From Rhodococcus sp. KBS0724 (GTDB lineage Bacteria > Actinomycetota > Actinomycetes > Mycobacteriales > Mycobacteriaceae): 64,000 bases of DNA. Below, in pieces: positions 54,521 through 62,577 of this stretch. The number at the start of each line of letters is the position of its first letter. The stretch's first letter is position 1. Below the pieces are notes generated by a model, which was given only the letters and a program-made list of their open reading frames with translations, ran no database searches and was not told where the DNA came from. The position numbers were made by a program, and so were the translations under genes. The DNA is taken from the NCBI RefSeq assembly GCF_005938745.2, contig NZ_VCBX02000001.1:2266001-2330000 (forward strand). Reading direction: 5' to 3'.

Positions 54521-55213
54521 GTGAAACCAGCTTTCGGCAACCGCTCCCGCAACTCTGCGCCCTCCGGGGCTGGTGGCGGCTTCGGCGAAGGTCTGGCGCG
54601 ATGGACCCGACGGTTTATCGCCGGGGCTCTACTGATGACATTCGTCTTGATCGGCGGAACGGCGGTCCGGGTCTGGCAGGTTGCGCGGATCGACGACACG
54701 ACACCCGCCGACGCGATTGTGGTTCTCGGCGCTGCTCAGTACTCGGGAACTCCGTCGTCGGTATTCGAGGCGAGGCTCGAGCAGGCGTACAAGCTGTACA
54801 AGCGCGGGGTGGCGCCGCAGATCATCACGGTCGGCGGCAAGCAAGAAGGTGACGAGTACACCGAAGCCGCGTCGGGAAAGATGTATCTCACCGACCGCGG
54901 GATTCCGTCGAGTGCGATCACTGCCGTCGAAACCGGTTCGGACACCCTGCTGAGCATTGATGCTGTCAGTGACGAAATGGCCTCGCAGGGAATTAATTCC
55001 GCAGTTCTGGTCAGTGACCCGTGGCATTCCCTGCGCACCCGAACCATGGCCCGCGACACCGGCCTCGAAGCCTGGACTGCGCCCACTAGGCAAGGGCCGG
55101 CGGTGTTCACCCGCGAGTCCCAACTTCATGGCATCGCCCGTGAAACCGGCGCTCTGCTCTGGTACCAACTGACACACTTTTCCGCTGACTTCCCCTACAC
55201 GGCAGGGCAATAG
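54521..55213 (+). CDS. DUF218 (YdcF/SanA-like) membrane protein
   Basis: 230 residues: Gly/Ser-rich N-terminus, one membrane helix (residues ~30-52), then the DUF218 domain '[43 protein letters not shown]', '[28 protein letters not shown]' and '[12 protein letters not shown]'. YdcF-like proteins bind SAM; SanA relates to envelope permeability. GTG start, CACAAT seven bases upstream (leaderless). Lies 11 bases before dgt. Confidence 0.86.
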   Translation: MKPAFGNRSRNSAPSGAGGGFGEGLARWTRRFIAGALLMTFVLIGGTAVRVWQVARIDDTTPADAIVVLGAAQYSGTPSSVFEARLEQAYKLYKRGVAPQIITVGGKQEGDEYTEAASGKMYLTDRGIPSSAITAVETGSDTLLSIDAVSDEMASQGINSAVLVSDPWHSLRTRTMARDTGLEAWTAPTRQGPAVFTRESQLHGIARETGALLWYQLTHFSADFPYTAGQ

Positions 55214-55224
55214 GAACAACCGAG

Positions 55225-56523
55225 ATGACGGCACACACCACGTACGGCGGCGGAACCTACTCCGAGCACGATCTGGAGCGCTTTGTTGTCGAGGCGCCCA
55301 AGCGAGCGGGATTGCCGGGTACACAAATTGCCGCCGCCCAACATCGGTCCGACTTTTCGCGGGATCGTGCTCGCGTGCAGCACTCCGCGGCGCTACGACG
55401 CCTCGCCGACAAAACCCAGGTAGTCGGTCCTCGCGACGGCGACACCCCGCGTACTCGGCTCACACACTCGATGGAAGTTGCGCAGATCGGTCGCGGTATC
55501 GCCGACGGCCTCGGCTGTGATCCCGATCTCGTGGACCTTGCCGGCCTCGCCCACGACATCGGGCATCCCCCATACGGTCACAACGGCGAGAAAGCTCTCG
55601 ACGAAGTCGCGAAGGACTGCGGTGGATTCGAAGGCAACGCCCAGAACCTTCGTATCCTCACCAGCCTCGAACCCAAAATTCTTGGTCCGGACGGCCGCAG
55701 CGCCGGGCTCAACCTGACCCGAGCTTCCCTCGACGCCGCAATCAAGTACCCGTGGACCCGGCCGGAACCTGGAGCCAAGTTCGGAGCCTACGACGACGAC
55801 GCCGATGTGCTGGCCTGGGTCCGCGACGGTGCGCCAGGGCGTCGGCAAGCGTTGGAAGCTCAGGTCATGGACTGGGCCGACGACGTCGCCTACTCGGTAC
55901 ACGACGTCGAGGACGGCGTGATCGCCGGCCGGATCGACCTGCGGTCACTGGCCGACCCGAGTGAGCAGCGCGCACTCGCCGAGTTGGGGGCCTCGGAGTT
56001 CCGTGGCCTGGTGATCGATGATCTGATCGACGCGGCGCAGCGGTTGTCTGAACTGCCCGTAGTTCAGGGCGTCGGCAGCTACGACGGGACGCTGAACAGT
56101 TCCGTGGCGCTGAAGAACCTGACCAGTGAATTGGTCGGACGCTTTGCGACGGCAGCTATCGCCCGCACCCGACTGACCAACGGCGACCGGCCGCTCTCGC
56201 GATACCAAGCAGACCTCGACATCCCCGAAGCTGTGGCGTCCGAAGTCGCGCTGCTCAAAACCGTTGCGCTGTATTACGTGATGTCCGACACCGGGCACAA
56301 AGCGCGCCAAGATCGTCAACGTGACCGAGTTCATCGCGTCGCGGAATGGCTGCTCGCAACGGCGCCCGCCGGATTGGACCCCATTCTGCTGCCGGCCTGG
56401 GAGCGAGCGGAAAACGACGCGGCCCGCACCCGCGTCGTCGTGGATCAGATCGCGTCGTACACCGAGAGTCGCCTTGAGCGGGTCGACAAAGCGAGCCTCG
56501 GCGCGCAGGCCAGTTGGGGCTGA
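55225..56523 (+). CDS. dgt: Deoxyguanosinetriphosphate triphosphohydrolase-like dNTPase
   Basis: HD-domain dNTP hydrolase giving deoxynucleoside and triphosphate. 'RRLADKTQV', '[19 protein letters not shown]' and the HD motif '[20 protein letters not shown]' near residue 110 hold the metal ligands; '[16 protein letters not shown]' follows. 432 residues. Upstream of dnaG as in M. tuberculosis Rv2344c-Rv2343c, though two genes intervene here. Confidence 0.93.
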   Translation: MTAHTTYGGGTYSEHDLERFVVEAPKRAGLPGTQIAAAQHRSDFSRDRARVQHSAALRRLADKTQVVGPRDGDTPRTRLTHSMEVAQIGRGIADGLGCDPDLVDLAGLAHDIGHPPYGHNGEKALDEVAKDCGGFEGNAQNLRILTSLEPKILGPDGRSAGLNLTRASLDAAIKYPWTRPEPGAKFGAYDDDADVLAWVRDGAPGRRQALEAQVMDWADDVAYSVHDVEDGVIAGRIDLRSLADPSEQRALAELGASEFRGLVIDDLIDAAQRLSELPVVQGVGSYDGTLNSSVALKNLTSELVGRFATAAIARTRLTNGDRPLSRYQADLDIPEAVASEVALLKTVALYYVMSDTGHKARQDRQRDRVHRVAEWLLATAPAGLDPILLPAWERAENDAARTRVVVDQIASYTESRLERVDKASLGAQASWG

Positions 56524-56527
56524 CTGT

Positions 56528-57043
56528 TCAACTCGAGGGCGTTTGCGTCAGCGCCCATTCTGCGACGCGCCGCGCACTCTCGGCTTCGCTGAGGTCTTCG
56601 ACACGCGTCATGATGGACCAACGCACGCCGAAGGGATCGCGGATCGAGGCAAACCGGTCGCCCGAGACGAACGTGCTCACCGATTCACGAACGGTCGCGC
56701 CGGCTTTTACTGCTCGCTCGACGACCGCGTCGACATCCGAGCAGTACAGCCCCATCGAGTAGGAGTCGGCATCGCCGGCAGGTGCCTCGACGAGGCCGTA
56801 ATCGGCGTTGGGTTCGCCGAGTTGGAGCCGACCGTTTCCGAAATCGAGGTCGGCGTGGACGACGACGCCGCTGAACTCGGTTATGTCGACCACGCGTGCG
56901 CCGTATACAGACCGGTAAAATTCAATCGCGTCGGCGGCTCCCTTGATCGCCAGAAACGGGGTCAGGCTGGTCGAGCCGTGTGGGATGCCGTCTGTTGTGT
57001 GTTCGCCGGTCACACCCTGCTGGGAAATGCTGTCTGGGTTCAT
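56528..57043 (-). CDS. VOC-family (glyoxalase/PhnB-like) protein
   Basis: 171-residue protein of the vicinal-oxygen-chelate fold: 'LTPFLAIKGAADAIEFYRSVYGARVVDITEF' and 'DVDAVVERAVKAGATVRESVSTFVSGDRFASIRDPFGVRWSIMTRVEDLSEAE', the PhnB-like ending. Enzymatic activity not assignable. Lies convergent to dgt (4-base gap) and divergent from the AraC-type regulator, which may control it. Confidence 0.86.
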   Translation of the reverse strand: MNPDSISQQGVTGEHTTDGIPHGSTSLTPFLAIKGAADAIEFYRSVYGARVVDITEFSGVVVHADLDFGNGRLQLGEPNADYGLVEAPAGDADSYSMGLYCSDVDAVVERAVKAGATVRESVSTFVSGDRFASIRDPFGVRWSIMTRVEDLSEAESARRVAEWALTQTPSS

Positions 57044-57110
57044 GAACCGAAGGTAACGCCGTCAGCTGGGTCGTGGCTTGAAGATTCGCGACGAATGAGG
57101 AGGACGACAG

Positions 57111-57905
57111 TTGGTCATGCCCGGTGACAGTCGTGGGATTCTGTACCCCACCAAGCTCCCGACGTTCCACCGCGAACCGGCCGACGCCTCGTTGGAAGGG
57201 CGCATCCGCTGGTTCTGGATTCCGCGATGGCAGCTGGCGCCCGGCCGAACGGTTCGCCAGGAAGTGCTGCCGTTCCCCGCTTCCAATCTGGTGGTCGAAC
57301 CCGGCGGAGTGTCTCTGGTCGGCCCGTCGACGGGGGCGTCATACCGTGACCTGTGCGGTAGTGGATGGGCGGTGGGCGCGCTGCTGCGGCCGGCGGGCCT
57401 CGCGTCGTTGCGAGCTGATCCGCAGACCATCCAGAACACCGAAGTGCGTATCTCCGCGCCGGACTTGCATGAGGCAGTCATGTCGGCGATGGGTGAGGCT
57501 GACCATGAGGTGGGAAGGCAGCGTGCGATTGCGGTTTTCTCCGAGTGGGCGGCCGAGCACATTGCGCCGGACGACGAGACTGGTCGACTGGCAAATGCCA
57601 TGGAAGACCTGATCGCTTCGGATCGGACAGTGATCCGTGTCGGTGATATCGCCGAACTTCTGGGCACCTCCATGCGTGGTGTCCAGCGCCTCGCCCAGCG
57701 ATACGTCGGATTGCCGCCCTTGGCGATCATTCGACGCTACCGACTTCAGGAAGCCGCGCAGCGACTACGCGAGGATCCGTCGGTGAAGATCGCGCAGGTG
57801 GCGGCCGATCTCGGTTACGCAGACCACGCCCACCTGTCCGCCGACTTCCGCAACGTCCTCGGTTTCACGCCGAACTCCTACCGCCGACATCCAGACCGCC
57901 CGTGA
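57111..57905 (+). CDS. AraC-family transcriptional regulator
   Basis: 264 residues. C-terminal AraC domain 'IRVGDIAELLGTSMRGVQRLAQRYVGLPPLAIIRRYRLQEAAQRLREDPSVKIAQVAADLGYADHAHLSADFRNVLGFTPNSYRR' has both helix-turn-helices; N-terminal effector domain has an AraC_binding-like 'FPASNLVVEPGG'. Start TTG 57111, with GAGGAG eight bases upstream, or ATG 57117. Between VOC (divergent) and dnaG. Confidence 0.87.
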   Translation: MVMPGDSRGILYPTKLPTFHREPADASLEGRIRWFWIPRWQLAPGRTVRQEVLPFPASNLVVEPGGVSLVGPSTGASYRDLCGSGWAVGALLRPAGLASLRADPQTIQNTEVRISAPDLHEAVMSAMGEADHEVGRQRAIAVFSEWAAEHIAPDDETGRLANAMEDLIASDRTVIRVGDIAELLGTSMRGVQRLAQRYVGLPPLAIIRRYRLQEAAQRLREDPSVKIAQVAADLGYADHAHLSADFRNVLGFTPNSYRRHPDRP

Positions 57906-57941
57906 CGAACTTGCCGTGTCAGGCGCAGTTCGTGGACCGCC

Positions 57942-57947
57942 TAGACT
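57942..57947 (+). promoter_or_regulatory. -10 element for leaderless dnaG
   Basis: TAGACT is followed by seven bases and the dnaG GTG at 57955; a leaderless transcript is likely. The same hexamer is the -10 of hrcA. Confidence 0.6.
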
Positions 57948-57954
57948 GACATAC

Positions 57955-59874
57955 GTGGCGGGCCGAATTTCTGACAGAGACATCGCGGCCATTCGCGAAC
58001 GCACACGCATCGAAGACATCGTCGGTGAGTACGTCTCGCTCAAGCGCGCGGGTGGCGACTCCATCAAGGGGCTGTGCCCGTTCCACGACGAGAAGTCGCC
58101 GTCGTTCCACGTTCGCCCCAACCACGGGCTGTATCACTGCTTCGGTTGCGGTGAGGGCGGCGACGTCTACTCCTTCCTGCAGAAGATGGACCACATCAGT
58201 TTCGTCGAGGCCGTCGAACAGTTGGCCGACCGGCTGAACTACTCGATTTCCTACGAGGGCGGGGGCCCCTCGGTACAGCGGGATCGTGGCACGCGAGCGC
58301 GCTTGATCGCGGCCAACGCGGCTGCGCAGGAGTTCTATGCGGCGCGCCTGCGGGAGCCAGACGCCCAAGCTGCGCGCGACTACCTCACCGAGCGCAATTT
58401 CGACGGCGCTGCGGCATTGCAGTTCGGCTGCGGCTACGCCCCCGAAGGCTGGGACACACTCACAAAGCACTTGATGGCCAAGGGATTCGAGTTCAAGGAA
58501 CTCGAAGCTGCCGGCCTGTCCAAGGAGGGTCGACGCGGCCCGATCGACCGTTTTCATCGTCGACTCCTGTGGCCCATCCGGAGCGTCGCCGGTGACGTGA
58601 TCGGCTTCGGCGCCCGCAAACTTTTCGACGACGACACCATGCCGGGCAAGTACGTCAACACCCCGGAAACCATCCTGTACAAGAAGTCTCAGGTTCTGTT
58701 CGGGCTCGATCTCGCGAAACGCGATATCGCCAAGGGACATCAGGCCGTGGTGGTCGAGGGATACACCGACGTCATGGCGATGCATCTGGCCGGCGTCAAA
58801 ACTGCCGTCGCGTCGTGCGGCACCGCATTCGGTGAGGAACACCTCGCGATGCTGCGCCGACTCCTGATGGACGACAGCTACTTTCGCGGCGAGATCATCT
58901 ACACCTTCGACGGTGACGCCGCGGGGCAAGCCGCCGCGATGAAGGCTTTCGAAGGTGACCAGAAGATGGCCGGACAGACGTTTGTTGCCGTCGCACCCGA
59001 CGGCATGGACCCGTGCGACCTGAGGCTGGCATCGGGCGATGCCGCAGTCCGCGACCTCGTGGCCCGTCGAACTCCGATGTTCGAGTTCGTGGTCAAGTCG
59101 ATACTCACCGAGCACGATCTCGACACCGCGGAAGGCCGCGTCGAGGCCTTGCGCCGAACCGTCCCCGTCGTCGCGCAGATCAAGGAATCGACTCTGCGTG
59201 ACAGCTACGCGAACCTGCTGTGTGGGTGGGTCGGTTGGGACGACCTCCCGTCCGTGCGTCGACGCGTCCGTGACGAAGCTCGCAAACGTGCCTCCACCCG
59301 AGGTTCCTCACCGGCGCCGAAGCGTCGTCAGGTCATTCCAGAGCCGAGCGACGACGCGCTTGCACTGCCGATCGGCATCTCACGGCCCCGGCCCAACGAC
59401 CCAGGGCTGTCCACGCAGCGAGCAGTGCTCAAAGCGGCCCTGCAGTACCCAGGGATCGCGGGAACGGTCTTCGACTCACTGCCGGTCGAGACGTTCACCC
59501 ATCCCGCCTACGTGGCAATCAGGCAGTCGATGTCCGACGCCGGAGGCACAAGCAAGGGCTACGGCGGCGCCGAATGGATCGAGGTCGTGACCAAGGGCGT
59601 CGAAGATGTGACAGTCGCCTCAGTGATCTCCGAACTGGCCGTCGAACCGATGCCGTGCGACGAGGACACAGTTCCTCGCTACATCAGTGGCGTGCTCGCG
59701 CGGCTGCAGGAGGCATGGGTCGGCGAGCAGGTCGCAGACCTCAAATCGAAACTGCAGCGCATCTCACCCGCCGCAGCACCCGAGGAGTACAACTCGCTGT
59801 TCGGTGACCTCGTAGCGCTAGAGCAGTACCGCCGACAGCTGCGTGAGCAAGCCGTCGGCGACAACAGCGTCTGA
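57955..59874 (+). CDS. dnaG: DNA primase DnaG
   Basis: Synthesises RNA primers for replication. N-terminal CHC2 zinc finger ('LCPFHDEKSPSFHVRPNHGLYHCFGCGEGGD'), Toprim domain ('VVVEGYTDVMAMHLAGVKTAVASCGTAF', 'YTFDGDAAG'), and C-terminal helicase-binding domain. 639 residues, the size of the M. tuberculosis protein. Start GTG 57955. Confidence 0.96.
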   Translation: MAGRISDRDIAAIRERTRIEDIVGEYVSLKRAGGDSIKGLCPFHDEKSPSFHVRPNHGLYHCFGCGEGGDVYSFLQKMDHISFVEAVEQLADRLNYSISYEGGGPSVQRDRGTRARLIAANAAAQEFYAARLREPDAQAARDYLTERNFDGAAALQFGCGYAPEGWDTLTKHLMAKGFEFKELEAAGLSKEGRRGPIDRFHRRLLWPIRSVAGDVIGFGARKLFDDDTMPGKYVNTPETILYKKSQVLFGLDLAKRDIAKGHQAVVVEGYTDVMAMHLAGVKTAVASCGTAFGEEHLAMLRRLLMDDSYFRGEIIYTFDGDAAGQAAAMKAFEGDQKMAGQTFVAVAPDGMDPCDLRLASGDAAVRDLVARRTPMFEFVVKSILTEHDLDTAEGRVEALRRTVPVVAQIKESTLRDSYANLLCGWVGWDDLPSVRRRVRDEARKRASTRGSSPAPKRRQVIPEPSDDALALPIGISRPRPNDPGLSTQRAVLKAALQYPGIAGTVFDSLPVETFTHPAYVAIRQSMSDAGGTSKGYGGAEWIEVVTKGVEDVTVASVISELAVEPMPCDEDTVPRYISGVLARLQEAWVGEQVADLKSKLQRISPAAAPEEYNSLFGDLVALEQYRRQLREQAVGDNSV

Positions 59875-59875
59875 C

Positions 59876-60127
59876 CTAGCGGTTCTTCTTCAACTGGTCA
59901 TGGGGGATCAGGATCGTGGTTTCCTCGTTGATCGGCTTCATGGGCTCGAGTTTCGGTTGCGTGCTGAGCGAGTCGGCCAGCTTCTGGCGTGACGCGTCGA
60001 GCACCTTCTTCGTGGCAGGACTGGTCGCCACCGCCTTCGCGGCCCGACTGATCTGTTCGTACCGGGCGCGGCCTGCCTTCGTCCCCAGGACGTACCCAGC
60101 GGCAACACCGATCAACAAACGCATCAT
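59876..60127 (-). CDS. Small Rv2342-like conserved protein (YtxH-type N-terminus)
   Basis: 83-residue protein with one N-terminal hydrophobic segment ('LLIGVAAGYVLGTKAGRARYEQI', a YtxH-like pattern) and a charged C-terminus. Convergent with dnaG and two bases from it, as Rv2342 is. Function unknown. A second Met follows immediately. Confidence 0.82.
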   Translation of the reverse strand: MMRLLIGVAAGYVLGTKAGRARYEQISRAAKAVATSPATKKVLDASRQKLADSLSTQPKLEPMKPINEETTILIPHDQLKKNR

Positions 60128-60263
60128 TCCTGCTTCCCTCCAGCACCGATCGTCCTGCCTCCATCCTGCCTGATGACTCGCTGGGCAGGCGATTTGGTAC
60201 TTCGGCGGTGGATTCGCTACAGTTTCTCAGGCAACGCCGGAACGGGCGAAGCGAGCAAGACAA

Positions 60264-60336
60264 TCCCCTGTAGCTCAATTGGCAGAGCTTCCGACTGTTA
60301 ATCGGACGGTTGCTGGTTCGAGTCCAGCCGGGGGAG
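60264..60336 (+). tRNA. tRNA-Asn (anticodon GTT)
   Basis: Cloverleaf by reading: acceptor TCCCCTG (60264-60270) pairs with CGGGGGA (60329-60335) with one wobble; D arm 'AGCTCAATTGGCAGAGC'; anticodon loop CTGTTAA with GTT at 60297-60299; T loop GTTCGAGTC. Discriminator base G. CCA not encoded. Confidence 0.93.
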
Positions 60337-60345
60337 CGTTCAGAG

Positions 60346-60384
60346 AAGTCCCTGATCCGCAACAGCGGGTCAGGGACTTTTTTG
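60346..60384 (+). terminator. Terminator after tRNA-Asn
   Basis: Long stem: AAGTCCCTGATCCGC pairs with GCGGGTCAGGGACTT, loop AACA, followed by TTTTT. Ten bases after the tRNA. Confidence 0.85.
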
Positions 60385-60475
60385 TTTCAAGACAATTCGA
60401 TCCCGAACTTGGCAGAAGCGCAGGTTCTGTCACTCGGCCAAGCTGACTGTCCTACTCGTCCGAATTGCTCACATT

Positions 60476-60490
60476 AGGACCGAACGTCCT
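60476..60490. repeat. Palindrome upstream of the receiver-like gene, A
   Basis: AGGAC-CGAAC-GTCCT: five-base arms around five bases. Related to the palindrome 67 bp further on. Confidence 0.45.
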
Positions 60491-60542
60491 CCCCGGGGTG
60501 GACTAACTGCTTCCGAGGGGCGAGACTGACATAACTTGAGCG

Positions 60543-60556
60543 GGACCGTTCGGTCC
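60543..60556. promoter_or_regulatory. Palindrome upstream of the receiver-like gene, B
   Basis: GGACCGTTCGGTCC is a perfect inverted repeat about 48 bp before the ATG at 60604. With A it shares GGAC...GTCC half-sites. Candidate operator, factor unknown. Confidence 0.5.
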
Positions 60557-60603
60557 AGAAGTGCTCACCGGAAGACCGAGTTGAACGAACAAAGGACTTG
60601 AGC

Positions 60604-60867
60604 ATGAACCTTTGGGTCGACAACTCATGCAGGCCGCCCGATGGCTGGGTATGGGCGCAGACGAGCTCAGGGGCTATCGACGCACTCTGTTTCGGCATGG
60701 TGGAACGCCTCTCGCTCGGTGACGAATTGGGCGGAGGTGACACCACGCGTCCAATTATCCGCTGGATGCGTGAAAACAGTGTGTGGCCAAAAGATATTCG
60801 AGTACATTGCGCCAGCCGAGTAGGTGCCGAGTGGCTCACCGGAATGATCGACCGATACCGCAAGTAA
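60604..60867 (+). CDS. Small receiver-like (cREC_REC) protein, divergent acid pocket
   Basis: 87 residues with the pattern of the cyclic-phosphate-processing receiver-like family: 'DGWVWAQTSSGAIDAL', 'VERLSLGDELGGGDTTRPIIRWMRENSVWPKDIRVH' and 'VGAEWLTGMIDRY'. Family members usually begin with V-D-D-E-R and have S-L-D-H-D-L-G; here these read V-D-N-S-C-R and S-L-G-D-E-L-G, so acidic residues are displaced. Start ATG 60604 with AAGGA eight bases upstream. Function unknown; no partner genes adjacent. Confidence 0.65.
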   Translation: MNLWVDNSCRPPDGWVWAQTSSGAIDALCFGMVERLSLGDELGGGDTTRPIIRWMRENSVWPKDIRVHCASRVGAEWLTGMIDRYRK

Positions 60868-61175
60868 CCTGCCAGGAATTGCCGTGATGCCCCGCCCCCG
60901 ACGAATCGGGGACGGGACACGCCAGCCGGCACGTCAACATCCCGGAGGCGTCAACAGCCCGTTGCTGGACGTACTGGCAGAGCCGCGCTCAGTCCTTCAC
61001 AACAATTATGTAACCAATGGGTCCGAAATCGAAACCCTCATTGCGGACAATCAGGCCATAGTCGACGGATTCGTTCCGGACCGCCGGTCGATGAAAAACG
61101 ACGGTGTGCTGATTGTGGCGCGCTCTCGGTCCGTAGCCCGTTGATCGCCGGCCTTTGTATTGGGCTGTTCCAGCA
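60868..61175. other. Intergenic stretch without convincing gene
   Basis: Contains a hairpin (60891-60916) and a plus-strand open frame at 60884-61144 of 86 codons. That frame has Pro/Arg-rich composition, no ribosome site and no family I recognise, so I do not call it a gene. Bases 61000-61110 are lower in GC than the surroundings. Confidence 0.4.
60891..60916 (+). terminator. Possible terminator hairpin after the receiver-like gene
   Basis: CCCGCCCCCGA and TCGGGGACGGG pair with one mismatch around CGAA. No T-tract follows, so it may be a weak terminator or an RNA-processing hairpin. Confidence 0.45.
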
Positions 61176-61337
61176 CTATTCGTGGAGATGATTCGTCTGC
61201 TGTTCGTGCCTCTCTGCACGTCGCAGTTCGGCGGCGGATTCCTCGAGTTCGGTGTGGCTGATTGCTTGTCCGATCCAGAGTGCGGCAAACATGGCCACGA
61301 GGATCCAGATAGCGACAATTCCGGCAATCCACCACAT
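61176..61337 (-). CDS. Miniature membrane protein, copy 1
   Basis: 53 residues starting M-W-W-I, with one hydrophobic helix ('AGIVAIWILVAMFAALWIG') and then 'QAISHTELEESAAELRRAERHEQQ', a charged helix with His. A second gene with the same start and order of motifs lies at 61829. The duplication and the conserved helix-plus-'AI-x-x-x-E-L-E-E' pattern support coding. The start codon ATG is inferred; no strong ribosome site. Function unknown. Confidence 0.6.
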   Translation of the reverse strand: MWWIAGIVAIWILVAMFAALWIGQAISHTELEESAAELRRAERHEQQTNHLHE

Positions 61338-61547
61338 AGCTGAAAGTGTGCCACAGCGAGGACGGAGGTCTAGGCACAGTCGTTGGGTTACCTCAGATTT
61401 CACCCATCCGGAATTGCTCACGTGTGGTTGGTGGGCGAGGCTGCCTATGTCTCGTTTCGATCACGACCAGGTGGGTACACGGTTCGCAGGCCGCGACGGT
61501 CGGGGTAAGCATGCGGTCTCGCAACCTTGCGGTTCAGGTTCTTGTCG

Positions 61548-61681
61548 GTTGAGCACACAGCCCTCGAGAGCCGCTGTCGTTTTGGGACTTCCTCTTCGGA
61601 TTACCTCCCGCAAGATGAACGACGCCCCCGCTCTCATCGCTGAGAGTGGGGGCCTTTGTCGTCATCCACGTTGAGCACACA
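61548..61681. repeat. 12-bp direct repeats bracketing a hairpin
   Basis: GTTGAGCACACA occurs at 61548-61559 and 61670-61681, 122 bp apart. The segment between holds the hairpin at 61624. Could be a footprint of an insertion or duplication. Confidence 0.55.
61624..61657 (+). terminator. Intrinsic-terminator-like hairpin
   Basis: GCCCCCGCTCTCA pairs with TGAGAGTGGGGGC (13 bp, one G-T) around TCGC, followed by CTTT. No clear coding gene upstream on the plus strand; could end a small RNA. Confidence 0.7.
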
Positions 61682-61828
61682 ACGCGGGGACCCTCTATCC
61701 GTGCCGAGCTGACCCCTCATGTCTGGCCGCATGTCCACCGTAGGCCTGCGCCCACAATCGTGTCAGCTTTCTGCGCAAGATCATTGGACCGAACGACAGT
61801 CTCAGGCTCTCGTTGCCGGCCGAAGTCT

Positions 61829-61942
61829 TCAGCGCGAGAAGCGCTCCTCCAGTTCGGCGTTGTTGATGGCGCGGCCGAGCCAGATCGCAACATAGGCGCC
61901 GGCAGCAGTCCACCCGACAATAATTTCGGCTATCCACCACAT
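61829..61942 (-). CDS. Miniature membrane protein, copy 2
   Basis: 37 residues, beginning M-W-W-I like the gene at 61176-61337, with helix 'GWTAAGAYVAIWLGRAI' and 'NNAELEERF'. Shorter than the first copy, ending soon after the shared motif. No obvious ribosome site. Function unknown. Confidence 0.55.
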   Translation of the reverse strand: MWWIAEIIVGWTAAGAYVAIWLGRAINNAELEERFSR

Positions 61943-62063
61943 GGCAGGAGCTTCGCACGTAACGTGCTGACGCACTGGACTTTTGTCCCGCGATGCGTGA
62001 ATGAAAGGTCCCTGCAACGCAATTGTGACCCCACCTACACGGGTCGAATTGGCCGACTGCAGG

Positions 62064-62276
62064 CTACTCGAATTGCGCGCCAGGGCCGTGGGTTTGGTTG
62101 ATGTCGAGCGTGACCTCGACATCCTCGGCGGGCACACCCGCGAGAAGGTGCACGGCGTCTGCGACCATTTCGGGAATCTGATCGAGACGGCGCGCTTGGG
62201 TGAATACTCCCTCGACCTCGGGCACTTCGACGGCCCACCAATCGCCGGATCTTGTGACTTCGGCGGTGACCTTCAT
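62064..62276 (-). CDS. HicB-like small protein (orphan)
   Basis: 70 residues: 'VTAEVTRSGDWWAVEVPEVEGVFTQARRLDQIPEMVADAVHLLAG' resembles the N-terminal half of HicB antitoxins (RNase-H-like fold), which interpret substrates as E-V-E-G-x-x-T-x-A. No HicA toxin gene and no HTH domain are adjacent. Ribosome site AGAAAGG seven bases before the ATG. Could be a solitary regulator; antitoxin function is unproven. Confidence 0.68.
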   Translation of the reverse strand: MKVTAEVTRSGDWWAVEVPEVEGVFTQARRLDQIPEMVADAVHLLAGVPAEDVEVTLDINQTHGPGAQFE

Positions 62277-62330
62277 GGAATGCCTTTCTGGTCGGTCGTC
62301 GTTCGAAGCTGATGGTTGTTCGAAACGAAA

Positions 62331-62356
62331 GCCCGGCGCAGGATTCTGCGCCGGGC
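62331..62356 (-). terminator. Terminator of the Sm-like gene (minus strand)
   Basis: Perfect 11-bp stem GCCCGGCGCAG/CTGCGCCGGGC with a four-base loop; on the minus strand it is followed by TTTCGTTT. It lies between the Sm-like gene and the HicB-like gene, so the two are probably separate transcripts, with partial read-through possible. Confidence 0.75.
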
Positions 62357-62379
62357 CTCGGTGTTCGTGGTGCGAGCGA

Positions 62380-62577
62380 CTACTTCGCTGCGCGGTCCGA
62401 AGGCTCGAACAGGCGAACGATGTGGGCCGGGTTGATGTAGTAGACCCCATTGGGGGAGTTGAGAACCAACGTGTCCTCGGTGAAGTCTTTGACGGTGCCG
62501 TTGAGCTTCGCGCCGTCGGACATGATGATCCGGATCGTGGCCTTGGAGTTCTTGAATTCAGAGAGTGCAAGCTTCAT
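62380..62577 (-). CDS. Sm-like/Hfq-like small protein (putative)
   Basis: 65 residues. 'KATIRIIMSDGAKLNGTVKDFTEDTLVLNSPNGVYYINPAHIVRLFEP' has the order of an Sm fold: helix, then strands with D-G-x-x-L-x-G-x-V (Sm1-like) and Y-Y-I-N-P-A-H-I-V (comparable to the Y-K-H-A-I-S Sm2 of Hfq). Canonical Hfq is missing in most actinobacteria, so an Sm-like protein would be notable. Ribosome site AGGA seven bases before the ATG; own terminator at 62331. Alternative: a small beta-barrel of another type. Confidence 0.68.
   Translation of the reverse strand: MKLALSEFKNSKATIRIIMSDGAKLNGTVKDFTEDTLVLNSPNGVYYINPAHIVRLFEPSDRAAK

Larger units (their letters stand above)
61338..61828. other. Intergenic stretch between the two miniature-protein genes
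   Basis: About 490 bases with no recognised gene. It holds a strong plus-strand hairpin (61624-61657) and a 12-bp direct repeat (61548 and 61670). Open frames here are short, Arg/Ser-rich and unrecognisable. A small RNA ending at the hairpin is possible but not shown. Confidence 0.4.

Noticed and set aside
60543..60556. GGACCGTTCGGTCC as a DosR box
   Set aside because: GGGAC and GTCC are six bases apart instead of the four of the dormancy consensus. Kept only as an unassigned palindrome.
60884..61144. An 86-codon plus-strand ORF after the receiver-like gene
   Set aside because: No ribosome site, no hydrophobic or conserved pattern, overlaps a hairpin; composition is shadow-like. Left as unassigned.
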